NCBI GenBank assembly: GCA_024742405.1
Contig: JANSYP010000006.1
Coordinates: 186,001 to 250,000 of the forward strand
Direction: 5' to 3'
DNA length: 64,000 nucleotides
From: Paracoccaceae bacterium
GTDB lineage: Bacteria > Pseudomonadota > Alphaproteobacteria > Rhodobacterales > Rhodobacteraceae
Positions 35,292 through 44,612 of the stretch are shown here, piece by piece; within the stretch, counting starts at the first letter, position 1; each line of letters opens with the position of its first letter. Under the pieces are notes generated by a model. That model saw nothing but the letters and a program-made list of their open reading frames with translations. It ran no database searches and was not told the DNA's origin. Position numbers and translations under genes: made by a program.

Positions 35292-36746
35292 TCAGTCACG
35301 TTTGAGCGGGGCCTTGTCGAGATGTTTGCGCAACCGCGACGGGGTCGATCTCTTGCGATTCTTGTAGGGGTTCTTGTCCGCCTGGCTACGGAAGGTCAGA
35401 CGGATCGGCGTGCCCGGCATGTCGAAATCCTCCCGCAAACCGTTGATCAGGTACCGCTTATAGCTCTCGGGCAGCTTGTCGGGATGGGAACACATCGTCA
35501 CGAAGGCCGGGGGCCGTGTCTTGACCTGGGTGGCGTAGCGCAGCTTGATACGCCGCCCGCCCGGCGCCGGGGGCGGATGCGCCTCCAACATGCCGGCGAG
35601 CCACCGGTTGAGCTGGGCGGTCGGAACCCTGCGGTTCCAGACCTCGTGCGCCGACAGGATGGCGGCCCGAAGCCTTTCGAGGCCGCGTCCCGTTTTGGCC
35701 GACACGGTCACCAGTGGCGCCCCACGCAATTGCGGCAGCAGGCGGTCAAACTGCTCTTTAAGATCGCGCAGCTTACCCTGCCGGTCCGTTTCCAGGTCCC
35801 ACTTGTTCACCGCGACGACCACCGCGCGCCCCTCGCGCTCGGCCAGATCTGCGATGCGCAGATCCTGCTGCTCGAACGGAATCGCCGCATCGAGAAGTAC
35901 GACGACGACTTCGGCAAAACTGACCGCACGCAGCCCGTCGGACACCGACAGCTTTTCGAGCTTGTCCTGAACCTTGGCCTTTTTGCGCATCCCCGCCGTG
36001 TCAAAGATGCGCATCTCGCGCCCGTCCCAGTCCGCCGTGACGGAAATCGCGTCGCGCGTAATGCCGGCCTCGGGTCCGGTGAGCAGCCGTTCGTCGCCCA
36101 GAATGGCGTTGATCAGCGTGGATTTTCCCGCATTGGGCCGGCCGACCACAGCCACCTGCAACGGCTTGTCCGGCAACGTTGCGGTTCCACCGTCCTCGTC
36201 GACGTCCAGATCCGTGAGCGGCGCATGGTCCGCAGCAGCCTCGGCGGCAAAAGCATCGACAAGCGGCATCAGCACCGCATGCAGATCTGCCATCCCTTCG
36301 CCATGTTCGGCCGAGAGGCGCAGCGGCTCGCCCAGACCCAGCCCGTAGGCTTCGAGCGCGCCTGCCTCGCCGGCCTGCCCTTCGGCCTTGTTGGCGGCCA
36401 GCACGACACGAGCCGAACGGCGGCGCAGAATATCGGCAAAAACCTCATCGTCGGGCAGCACTCCGGCCCGCGCATCGATCACGAAAAGGCAGATATCGGC
36501 CGCGTCGACCGCCCGCTCGGTCATGCGCCGCATCCGCGCCGGCAGGCTGTCGTCGCTGGCGTCCTCAAGCCCTGCGGTGTCGATCACGGTGAAACGCAGG
36601 TCGCCCAGGCGGCCCGCGCCCTCGCGCAGGTCGCGCGTCACGCCGGGCTGGTCGTCCACCAGCGCAAGGCGCTTGCCGACAAGCCGGTTGAACAGCGTCG
36701 ACTTGCCGACATTCGGTCGACCGACGATGGCAAGGGTGAAGCTCAT
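35292..36746 (-). CDS. der: Ribosome biogenesis GTPase Der (EngA)
   Basis: Double-GTPase factor required for 50S subunit assembly, 484 residues. The first G domain starts [14 protein letters not shown] (9-22) with DTAGLED; the second has [14 protein letters not shown] near 205-218, with [11 protein letters not shown] and the KWDLE G4 motif. The C-terminal KH-like domain (about 380-470) is present, with the [12 protein letters not shown] motif before it. The order der-bamB-yfgM on the minus strand is conserved among proteobacteria. Overlap or spacing to bamB is 35 bases. Nothing unusual. Confidence 0.96.
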   Translation of the reverse strand: MSFTLAIVGRPNVGKSTLFNRLVGKRLALVDDQPGVTRDLREGAGRLGDLRFTVIDTAGLEDASDDSLPARMRRMTERAVDAADICLFVIDARAGVLPDDEVFADILRRRSARVVLAANKAEGQAGEAGALEAYGLGLGEPLRLSAEHGEGMADLHAVLMPLVDAFAAEAAADHAPLTDLDVDEDGGTATLPDKPLQVAVVGRPNAGKSTLINAILGDERLLTGPEAGITRDAISVTADWDGREMRIFDTAGMRKKAKVQDKLEKLSVSDGLRAVSFAEVVVVLLDAAIPFEQQDLRIADLAEREGRAVVVAVNKWDLETDRQGKLRDLKEQFDRLLPQLRGAPLVTVSAKTGRGLERLRAAILSAHEVWNRRVPTAQLNRWLAGMLEAHPPPAPGGRRIKLRYATQVKTRPPAFVTMCSHPDKLPESYKRYLINGLREDFDMPGTPIRLTFRSQADKNPYKNRKRSTPSRLRKHLDKAPLKRD

Positions 36747-36781
36747 GGCGCACTCCGGTCCGACAGGCCGCGCGGGCCCGC

Positions 36782-38191
36782 TCAGCGAAAGGCCCGCAAC
36801 TGCCCGTCTTCGGTCACGATGTAAAGCGTGCCCCCGGCGACAACCGGGTTGACCGCCGCCGCACTGCCGGTTTCCGTGGTCCGCAGCAGCCGCCCGCTGG
36901 CAGGGTCGAACTCGCGCAGCGTCTTGTCGGTCGAGGCCACGATCAGGCGTCCCCCGGCAAGGATCGGGCCGTAATGCGCATAGACGGCCTTGCGACGCCG
37001 CAAGCGCTCATTCTGGAAAAACGGCAATGTCCCAGCCCAGATCGTCTCGCCGTTGCGGGCGTCCAGGCGCATCAGCTCTTTCTGGTCGGACACCAGAAAG
37101 ACCGACCCGCCGACAGGAAGAACCGCACCGGTTGCGCCTTCTTGTGCGGTCCAGATTCGCTCGCCCGACACCGCGTCGAGCGCGACCGTGCGTCCACCAG
37201 GATTGCCGACATAAACCGTGTTGCCCTGAACGACGGGATCGGCAGAAATGTCGGACACGGTGGCATAGACCCGTCCGACCCGCCGGCCCGACACCGTCGT
37301 CGACCAGAGCCTCACACCCCCCTGGCGCAAAACGGCTGAGATCTCGCCCGATCCGAATGGAAAGAAGACCGATCGCGCGCCGATTGCCGGCGCCGCGCCC
37401 GGCAGGGTCACGGTAACGGTGGGCGTGCCTTCGATCTGCCAGCGGACCCGGCCGTTTCCGGTCTCGATCGCCCAACCGAACCCGTTGCGCGTGGTCAGAT
37501 AGACCAGATCGCCAGAGACGGTCGGCGCACCGGCGGCGATCGCGCTCAGATTCTGGATCCAACGCTGGCCGCCCGTGTTGGTGTCGAGCGCGTGGAGATT
37601 GCCGTACCCTGTCGTCACGAAGAGCGTCTGTCCGGCAACCGCAAGCCCGCCACCCGACCCCTCGCCCGCACGTTCGTTCACCGGCACCAGGGAGGTCGAC
37701 CAGAGCAGCGCCCCAGAGGTCGAATGGGCCCGCACCTCACCAATCGCGTCCATCGTGAAGATGCGGCCGCCAGAGATCACGGGATCTGCGGTGATCCGAA
37801 CCCGCCGCACGCCTGCCTTGCCGATCGGACGGCTCCAGATCTGGGTGAGTGTGCTGCCCAGGGCCGGGTGTGTGATCGAATGGGACGGCGTGCCGTGACG
37901 GTGCGTCCAATCCGCATTCACGCGTGCGGCCGGCAGCGAAATCCCGCGTGCCTCGCCCTGTACCACGTAGTCGCGAAGGGGCTCGCGGCGCGGTTGTTGG
38001 GTGCCCTGGGTCAGCGGTCGCCCGGCTTCGGCAGCGGCGGCAGCGGACTGGCTCGCCGCCGAGGTGTCGCGGGGATCGAACCGGTCGCCGTCGAGAATGA
38101 CCTCGCGCTCCTGGCACCCGGCAAGGATCGCCGCAGCAGCAAAGGCGAACAGTACTCGTGGCAGGTTGAGACTTAACAGCATTGGGCTCAC
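36782..38191 (-). CDS. bamB: Outer-membrane assembly lipoprotein BamB-like PQQ propeller protein
   Basis: A 469-residue protein with a lipobox (AILAGC, Cys at about residue 26) and a PQQ-like beta-propeller of repeated WxxxL and GxxYxxT patterns (about 110-465). BamB scaffolds the BAM complex that inserts outer-membrane proteins. The N-terminal 100 residues are a longer linker than in E. coli BamB (392 residues). The initiator at 38189-38191 is GTG and overlaps the yfgM-like stop (GTGA); ATG at 38182 is an alternative. Position between der and a yfgM-like gene is the usual one. Confidence 0.9.
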   Translation of the reverse strand: MSPMLLSLNLPRVLFAFAAAAILAGCQEREVILDGDRFDPRDTSAASQSAAAAAEAGRPLTQGTQQPRREPLRDYVVQGEARGISLPAARVNADWTHRHGTPSHSITHPALGSTLTQIWSRPIGKAGVRRVRITADPVISGGRIFTMDAIGEVRAHSTSGALLWSTSLVPVNERAGEGSGGGLAVAGQTLFVTTGYGNLHALDTNTGGQRWIQNLSAIAAGAPTVSGDLVYLTTRNGFGWAIETGNGRVRWQIEGTPTVTVTLPGAAPAIGARSVFFPFGSGEISAVLRQGGVRLWSTTVSGRRVGRVYATVSDISADPVVQGNTVYVGNPGGRTVALDAVSGERIWTAQEGATGAVLPVGGSVFLVSDQKELMRLDARNGETIWAGTLPFFQNERLRRRKAVYAHYGPILAGGRLIVASTDKTLREFDPASGRLLRTTETGSAAAVNPVVAGGTLYIVTEDGQLRAFR

Positions 38192-38838
38192 GATTCGTCC
38201 GGCAGCCCACCGAGGGCCACGATCAGCTGTGCGGCGCGGTCGCGCATCGCGGCAGAGGTTCCCACATCGTCGCGCAGAGTCGCAAGATCCGCCAGCGCCA
38301 GCGCGGTCTCACCCCGTTCGACATGCACCAGCGCCTTTTGCTCCAGCGCCGTCAGGCGAAACGGCGCGCCAGCCACAGTCAGTGGTTCAAGCAGGGCAAT
38401 CCGATCCGTCGAAAGAACCGGCACGTCCGGCACCATGACCAGACGTATCGTCGCCAAATCGCGGTAGCGTGGTGAGACGCCGGTGTCACTCATCACCGCG
38501 CGCAGAAAGCCTTCGGCGGCGCCGGGATCATCCGAGGCGACCTCGGCGGCCGCAATCAACTGACGCACGGCAAAGGCATCACCTGTCGCCGGAACACTCT
38601 CCAGTGCGGCGAGCCGCGCGCCGGATTCGTCGGAACTCAGCGCTGCAATCAGCCCGTCTCCGAAAGCTTGCGCCTGGGACCGCGCTTGCGCGGCGCGCCA
38701 TTCCCACGCCGCCGCCGATCCGACGATGGCCAGCACGACAACCACCGCGATCCAGCCATAGCGCCGCACTAGGGCATTGACGCGGTCCTTGCGGACCTCT
38801 TCGGTGACTTCGTTGATGAAACTGTCTGTATTGCTCAC
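38188..38838 (-). CDS. Tetratricopeptide repeat protein, YfgM-like (SecYEG ancillary)
   Basis: A 216-residue inner-membrane protein with a cytoplasmic N-terminus (NTDSFINEVTEEVRKDRV), one transmembrane helix (about 25-48) and a TPR-like helical periplasmic domain. YfgM in E. coli links the Sec translocon to periplasmic chaperones. Homology here is at the level of architecture and conserved gene order (yfgM-bamB-der), so I leave the symbol blank. The stop overlaps the bamB initiator. It diverges from the second RND pump across about 207 bases, which hold a palindrome. Confidence 0.85.
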   Translation of the reverse strand: MSNTDSFINEVTEEVRKDRVNALVRRYGWIAVVVVLAIVGSAAAWEWRAAQARSQAQAFGDGLIAALSSDESGARLAALESVPATGDAFAVRQLIAAAEVASDDPGAAEGFLRAVMSDTGVSPRYRDLATIRLVMVPDVPVLSTDRIALLEPLTVAGAPFRLTALEQKALVHVERGETALALADLATLRDDVGTSAAMRDRAAQLIVALGGLPDES

Positions 38839-38976
38839 GGGGGACTCCCTGCACGTCGCGCTCTCTTAGCTTGAAGCCGGTTTGTTTGCCAAGGCCACCT
38901 GCGGTTGAGACAGATGGTCCATCGGCAGTCTCCGGCCCATAGCCCCGCTTGAAGATGACGCTTGGACATCCTATTC

Positions 38977-38992
38977 TGAACCGGGCGGTTCA
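38977..38992. promoter_or_regulatory. Perfect 16-base palindrome, candidate TetR-type operator of the second RND pump
   Basis: TGAACCG GG CGGTTCA (38977-38992), two perfect 7-base arms around a GG centre, lies 54 bases before the adaptor start. The form resembles TetR-family operators that repress RND pumps. No TetR gene is adjacent. An additional GCGG/CCGC hairpin lies at 39000-39015. Confidence 0.5.
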
Positions 38993-39045
38993 CCAAAAAG
39001 CGGCTTAACCGCTGAGCAACGCCAAGAGACTGCGAGCGGCACACG

Positions 39046-40161
39046 ATGAAACCCATTCCGATCCTGATGGCCCTTGTTGTGGCCGGGTTGCTCTACACGC
39101 TGGTGTTCGAGCGCGACAGGATTGCGGCCGTGTTCAACGGATCGCGCGACAGCGAAACCGTGGTCGTGGTCGAGCAACCCGAACCTGATGTTGACGCTGA
39201 TGCGACCGAGCTTGCCGCTATCTCGGTGGTCGCGATGGAATCGGTGGCACGGCCGGTTGAAAATGCCGTGATCTTGCGCGGACAGACAGAAGCGGCGCGT
39301 CAGGTCGAAGTGAAGTCGCAGATCTCGGGCCTCGTGGTTTCTGAGCCCCTGCGCAAAGGCGCTTTCGTCACCAAGGGCGAGGTGATGTGCGAGATCGAGC
39401 CCGGCACGCGCCCGGCCGTTTTGGCAGAAGCCGAGGCACGCCTGGCCGAAGCACGGATCGAGGACACGGCAGCCGACCGCCTGGCCGAAGGCGGGTTTGG
39501 CTCGGAAACACGCAAGGTCGCGGCGCGCGCGTCGCTGCAAGCCGCAGAAGCGCTTGTCGAAGTCGCCAACACGGACATTGCTCGGCTGCGGATCGCAGCC
39601 CCTTTCGACGGCCTTCTGGAGTCCGACAGCGCGGAGCTGGGCAGCCTGCTGCAGCCCGGTGATCATTGCGCCACCATCATCCAGCTTGATCCGATCAAGA
39701 TCGTAGGGTTTCTACCGGAGACGTCCGTAGACGCGGTTGAGCTGGGCGCGCCGGCACGGGGCCGTCTGGCCACCGGCGCGACCGTTCAGGGCGCTGTGAC
39801 GTTCCTGTCGCGCTCAGCAGACCCCAACACCCGAACATTCCAGGTCGAGATCGAGGTTCCCAACCCCGACCTGTCGATCCGTGACGGGCAATCGGCGGAT
39901 ATCGCGATCTCTTCCACCGGTGTTCGGGCGCATCTGGTGCCACAGTCGGCGCTGACGCTCGACAACTCTGGCACAATGGGCCTCAGGACGGTCGAGGAAG
40001 GTGACAAGGTCGGCTTCCAAGCCGTTGATATCGTGCGCGACACGACGACAGGCATCTGGGTGACCGGTCTGCCCGAGACGGCGACGGTGATCACCACCGG
40101 GCAGGAATATGTGATCGACGGCGTCCCGGTTCAGGTCACACTCCGGGAGCCGATTGAATGA
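39046..40161 (+). CDS. RND efflux periplasmic adaptor (MFP) subunit
   Basis: Adaptor protein of 371 residues. A single N-terminal hydrophobic segment (about 3-20, PILMALVVAGLLYTLVF) without a clear cleavage site may act as an anchor. The lipoyl half (VKSQISGLVVSEPLRKGAF) and the following beta-barrel domain (RLATGATVQGAVTFLSRSADPNTRTF) are typical. Its last bases overlap the pump ATG (40158-40161, ATGA), so the genes are coupled. It is distinct from the 5509-6633 adaptor in sequence. Substrate unknown; the pump subclass differs from AcrB, see next entry. Confidence 0.9.
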   Translation: MKPIPILMALVVAGLLYTLVFERDRIAAVFNGSRDSETVVVVEQPEPDVDADATELAAISVVAMESVARPVENAVILRGQTEAARQVEVKSQISGLVVSEPLRKGAFVTKGEVMCEIEPGTRPAVLAEAEARLAEARIEDTAADRLAEGGFGSETRKVAARASLQAAEALVEVANTDIARLRIAAPFDGLLESDSAELGSLLQPGDHCATIIQLDPIKIVGFLPETSVDAVELGAPARGRLATGATVQGAVTFLSRSADPNTRTFQVEIEVPNPDLSIRDGQSADIAISSTGVRAHLVPQSALTLDNSGTMGLRTVEEGDKVGFQAVDIVRDTTTGIWVTGLPETATVITTGQEYVIDGVPVQVTLREPIE

Positions 40162-43100
40162 CCGGTCTGGTGGATTGGGCGACCGAACGGTCGCGCATGA
40201 TCATCGCCTTCATCCTGCTCTCGCTGGTGGTGGGCGGATTTGCCTACACGCAGCTGCCCAAGGAGGGTGAGCCGGATATCGAGATCCCGGCGCTCTTCGT
40301 GTCGGTGCCCTTTCCCGGCATTTCGGCCGAGGACAGCGAGAAGCTGCTCGTCAAACCGATGGAGACGGAGCTTTCCGATCTCGACGGGTTGAAATCCATG
40401 CAGGCCACGGCCGCCGAAGGTTACGCCGGCATGGCCCTCGAGTTCGAGTTCGGCTGGGACAAGACCCGGATCATGGCGGATGTACGCGACGCCATGAACA
40501 CAGCGGAGAGCAAGTTTCCCACCGGCTACGAGAAATACTCGATCAACGAGATCAACTTCTCGGAATTCCCGATCATCATCGTGAATCTTTCCGGCAATGT
40601 CCCGGAGCGGACACTGGTACGGATCGCCAAGGACCTTCAGGACGATATCGAGAACATCGACGCTGTGCTCGAAGCGCCCCTGGCAGGCCACCGCGATGAG
40701 ATGATCGAGGTGACGATCGATCCGTTGCGACTCGAGGCCTACAACATTACCGCAAGCGAACTGATCGACGCGGTCGTCAACAACAACCAGCTCATCGCGG
40801 CGGGCGAGGTGGAAAGCCCGTCGGGAGCTTTTTCGGTCAAGATACCTGCGTCATTCACCGTGACATCGGACATCTTTGCGCTTCCCGTGAAGTCCAATGG
40901 CGACCGTGTGGTGACGCTGAACGATCTGGCCGACATCCGCCTGACGTTCGAGGATCGCCAAGGCACCGCACGTTTCGACGGGGAACCGACCGTCGCCATG
41001 CAGGTCGTCAAACGCAAGGGCTTCAACCTGATCGACACTGCCGAACGGGTGCGCGAGGTTGTCGAGGCGGAGGCCGCAAGCTGGCCGGCGGACGTGCAGT
41101 ATGCGGTCCATGTCGGCACCAGCAATGACCAATCCTTCAACGTCCAGAGCATGGTCAGCCAGCTCGAGTCCTCGGTCCTGACAGCCATTGCCCTTGTGAT
41201 GATCGTGGTTCTAGCTTCGCTCGGCATCCGGCCGTCGCTGCTGGTGGGATTTGCGATCCCGACATCCTTCCTGCTCTGTTTCGCGTTTCTTGCCGTGATG
41301 GGGGTCTCGATCTCCAACATCGTGATGTTCGGTCTGATTCTCTCGGTGGGCATGCTGGTGGATGGCGCCATCGTGGTGGTCGAATATGCTGACCGGCGCA
41401 TACGCGAAGGCTCGGGGCCCATGAGCGCCTACCGCGAAGCGGCCAAGCGCATGTTCTGGCCGATCATCTCCTCGACCGCGACGACGCTCTGCGCCTTTCT
41501 GCCCATGCTGTTCTGGCCGGGCATTCCCGGTCAGTTCATGGGGATGCTTCCGGTCACGCTGATCTTCGTGCTCTCGGCATCGCTGATCGTGGCGCTGATC
41601 TACCTGCCGGTGATGGGCGGCGTCACGGGGCGGATGGCGCGCAGCTTCGACAATACCTCGGCGGCCCTGCGCGAAATGGCCTTGCCGGTGCGGCTGGGGC
41701 TCGCCGCGGCGGCACTTGCGGTTCTGTTCTTAGCCGCGATGATGACCCTTACTTGGAGCTTTTCTGGCCGGCCGGCCTGGCCGGGTGCGATCCTCTTTGT
41801 TCTGGCCTCCTTCGCGACATCGATCGCAGTGGGCTCCCTGCGCGGCAAACCTCGTGCGCGCCGCATCCGCGCCGGTTACCGCCGCACACCCTTCGGCCAT
41901 TTCATCGCCTTCATCACCGGCAACCCGCTCATGCCCATCGTCGCCATCGGGCTCGTGGCGGGCCTCGTCGTGACCACCTTCATGATCTACGCGCAGAACA
42001 ACAACGGGGTGGAGTTCTTTGTCGAGAACGAGCCGGAGCAGGCGATCATCTATGTCCGCGCAAAGGGCAACCTGTCGCTCGATGACAAGGACGCGGTCGT
42101 CAAACAGGTCGAAGACGCGGTCCTGTCGACCGAAGGCATCTCCAGCGCCTTTTCCTTTGCCGGCGCCGGCGGCCTGAATTCCGATATGGGCGGCGGGGGC
42201 AGCCCGGTCGACACGATCGGGCAGGTCCAGATCGAAACGATACCCTGGCGCGACCGACCCCGTATACCCAACGACGGCGGATTCTGGGAACGACTGCTTT
42301 TGCACGAAGTCGTCGATCCTTTCTATGACGGCGACGCGGTGCTGGCCCGCTTGCAGAAAAAGCTGGACGTGATCCCGGGGATCTATACCGAAACCCTGAA
42401 TCTCGCGGGCGGACCGGGCGAGGGCAAACCCATCCAATTGCGCCTGAAGGGTGACGATTTTGACGTCCTGCGGGAAAGCGTTGAGATCGTGCGCGCGAAG
42501 TTTCAGGACACCGATGGTCTGATCGACATCGAGGATACGCTGCCGCTGCCCGGGATCGATTTTCAGATCGATGTCGATGTCGAGCGCGCCGGCCGCTATG
42601 GCGCGGATGTAGCCACCGTGGGCGCAATGGTGCAGCTGGTGACCCGCGGTATTCTGCTCGACACGATGCGCGTGGACAGCTCCGACGAAGAGATCGACAT
42701 CCGGGTGCGATTCCCGGCCGAGGACCGCGTGCTGGCGACGCTGAGCACGCTCAAGGTGCGCACGCGCGACGGGCTGGTGCCATTGTCAAACTTCATTTCT
42801 CTGAGGCCGGTGCCGAAACTGGGCCAGATCGACCGGATCGACCAGAGCCGGTTCTTCGATCTGAAGGCCGATGTGACCTCTGGTCTGCGCAATGATGCGG
42901 GCGCTCCGATGACACCGACCGAGCGGATCACACTGCTCACCGAGTGGCTGGAGACCGAGCAGCCGTTGCCCATGGGCGTCGACTGGCAATGGACCGGCGA
43001 TCAGGAGGATCAGGCGGAAAGCCAGGCGTTCCTGTCATCAGCCTTTTTAGGCGCACTCGGTCTGATGTTCATCATCCTGCTGGCGCAATTCAACAGTTTC

Positions 43101-43724
43101 TACAATGCCACGCTGGTATTGCTGGCGGTGGTGCTGTCGACCACCGGCGTGCTGATCGGGATGCTGGTGATGAACCAGCCGTTTTCGATCATCATGACCG
43201 GCACGGGGATCGTCGCTTTGGCGGGGATCGTGGTGAACAACAACATCGTGCTGATCGACACCTACCAGGAATACAGCCGCTACATGCCGCGGATCGAGGC
43301 GATCACCCGCACAGCGGAGGCGCGCATCCGGCCCGTGCTGCTGACCTCGCTGACCACCATGGCGGGTCTGACCCCGATGATGTTCGGGCTGAGCCTCGAT
43401 TTCATCGGCGGTGGGGCCAGCATCGACAGCCCCACGGCGCTCTGGTGGAAGCAACTCGCCACCGCGGTGGTGTTCGGGCTGGGAATCGCCACGATGCTGA
43501 CGCTGATCTTCACGCCGTCGATGCTGGCGTTGCGGGCTTGGGCCGCAACCTACGTGGTCGCTCTGGGGCAGCTCTTTGCACGGGTCACAGCGGGACGGTC
43601 GTCTCGCGCCGCGCAGGACTGGGTGTTGCGCCGGCAGGCACGCAAGGTGCGCGCGCCCGAGATCATCTGGGACGACGCACCCGCCTCGACCAAGCGACCT
43701 GCCCCATTGCAGGCCGCGGAATAG
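40158..43724 (+). CDS. RND efflux permease (long, divergent relay residues)
   Basis: A 1188-residue inner-membrane RND exporter, larger than AcrB. The twelve-helix plan with two periplasmic loops is present. The TM4 motif reads VGMLVDGAIVVVEYADRR, keeping Asp402 but with Gly where AcrB has its second Asp. The TM10 equivalent reads AGIVVNNNIVLIDTYQEY, with Asn where AcrB has the relay Lys940. This pattern defines a separate RND subclass whose coupling must differ. The N-terminal extra length lies in the membrane-proximal loops and a longer C-terminus (RAAQDWVLRRQARK). Coupled to the adaptor by ATGA overlap. No outer-membrane channel is adjacent. Confidence 0.92.
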   Translation: MTGLVDWATERSRMIIAFILLSLVVGGFAYTQLPKEGEPDIEIPALFVSVPFPGISAEDSEKLLVKPMETELSDLDGLKSMQATAAEGYAGMALEFEFGWDKTRIMADVRDAMNTAESKFPTGYEKYSINEINFSEFPIIIVNLSGNVPERTLVRIAKDLQDDIENIDAVLEAPLAGHRDEMIEVTIDPLRLEAYNITASELIDAVVNNNQLIAAGEVESPSGAFSVKIPASFTVTSDIFALPVKSNGDRVVTLNDLADIRLTFEDRQGTARFDGEPTVAMQVVKRKGFNLIDTAERVREVVEAEAASWPADVQYAVHVGTSNDQSFNVQSMVSQLESSVLTAIALVMIVVLASLGIRPSLLVGFAIPTSFLLCFAFLAVMGVSISNIVMFGLILSVGMLVDGAIVVVEYADRRIREGSGPMSAYREAAKRMFWPIISSTATTLCAFLPMLFWPGIPGQFMGMLPVTLIFVLSASLIVALIYLPVMGGVTGRMARSFDNTSAALREMALPVRLGLAAAALAVLFLAAMMTLTWSFSGRPAWPGAILFVLASFATSIAVGSLRGKPRARRIRAGYRRTPFGHFIAFITGNPLMPIVAIGLVAGLVVTTFMIYAQNNNGVEFFVENEPEQAIIYVRAKGNLSLDDKDAVVKQVEDAVLSTEGISSAFSFAGAGGLNSDMGGGGSPVDTIGQVQIETIPWRDRPRIPNDGGFWERLLLHEVVDPFYDGDAVLARLQKKLDVIPGIYTETLNLAGGPGEGKPIQLRLKGDDFDVLRESVEIVRAKFQDTDGLIDIEDTLPLPGIDFQIDVDVERAGRYGADVATVGAMVQLVTRGILLDTMRVDSSDEEIDIRVRFPAEDRVLATLSTLKVRTRDGLVPLSNFISLRPVPKLGQIDRIDQSRFFDLKADVTSGLRNDAGAPMTPTERITLLTEWLETEQPLPMGVDWQWTGDQEDQAESQAFLSSAFLGALGLMFIILLAQFNSFYNATLVLLAVVLSTTGVLIGMLVMNQPFSIIMTGTGIVALAGIVVNNNIVLIDTYQEYSRYMPRIEAITRTAEARIRPVLLTSLTTMAGLTPMMFGLSLDFIGGGASIDSPTALWWKQLATAVVFGLGIATMLTLIFTPSMLALRAWAATYVVALGQLFARVTAGRSSRAAQDWVLRRQARKVRAPEIIWDDAPASTKRPAPLQAAE

Positions 43725-43763
43725 CGCTCAGACAGCGCTCGAACTTGGCTTAGACAAGGGCCC

Positions 43764-44563
43764 ATGACCGGGCACTGCCCGCCGGTTCCTCCGCAGCGGC
43801 TGGGCACCCCCACGATCAGCGTGACACCGCTGGCAGGCACTTGCGACAGTCCGACGAGGTTTTCGATCCCGTATCGTCCGGTGGGACGCCACGAGTAATG
43901 CGTCGCGAATCTCCGCTTTGACCGTGATCGAGCGAAAGCGTACCAACCGCCGTGCCGACAGCCGTGGTGTCGTCGACCGACATTTGCGTCGCATCCACAC
44001 AGAAGCCGGGAAATGCATCACGTGCTCACCATCGACGTTGCGAAAACCCTCATCCCCGGTCTTGCCCGCCCATCTTGAGTGCATGGTCACGCACGCCCGG
44101 TCGGGGATGGAACCCTTTGCAAAGATCCACGCGGTCAGATCGTTGGCGTCGCTTGTCCGTCGGAGCCTTCGGCGGCGCGCGCGGCGATGTCGACCACGAC
44201 AAGCGGCGCCACCAGATTTCCAACGGGGATCTCATCCACCGATGCGCCGTCGGCCTAAAGATGCTGCGGCGCATCAATATGGGTTCCGGTATGCTCGTTC
44301 AAAGACAGGCTCAGCAGGTTGACTCCGTGCTCGGCAAACGTGAACGGCTGCTCACGCGCGATCCAAGGTGCCCCGAAATTGGTCGGGGAAGCCTCGTCAT
44401 AGACAAGGGTCATATCGACGACGCCGCTGTGGCCCTGTGCCAGCGCCGGCGGCGCCACACCTCCAGTTGTGACCGCCGCAAAGGTCACTGCCGACGCGCT
44501 GAAAAACTGGCGGCGTAGCAGCATCCGTCGGCGGACCGAATTCATCGCAAAGCCATTGCACAT
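43764..44563 (-). pseudogene. Decayed cyclase-family (kynurenine formamidase-like) gene
   Basis: Minus-strand remnant of a secreted cyclase-family protein. The start MCNGFAMNSVRRRM and a signal peptide lead into DMTLVYDEASPTNFG and the catalytic motif HTGTHIDAPQHL. An in-frame TAG follows immediately (44255-44257). Reading continues with family-like sequence (DEIPVGNLVAPLVVVDI), then needs a frame change near 44150 (DLTAWIFAKGSIPDRACVTM), again near 44020 (VDATQMSVDDTTAVG) and near 43900 (HYSWRPTGRYGIENLVGL). The end matches VPASGVTLIVGVP...GGTGG but has lost its stop. At least one stop and three frameshifts mean it cannot encode a working enzyme. The region was presumably intact in an ancestor. 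Confidence 0.85.
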
Positions 44564-44612
44564 GAGCAGGTTCCGCATCATCAACGCCGAACATCCGGAA
44601 TCTGCGGAAGCT

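Noticed and set aside
35322-36824. 500-codon frame opposite der
   Set aside because: Shadow of a GTPase gene with both G-domain motif sets; no motif of its own.
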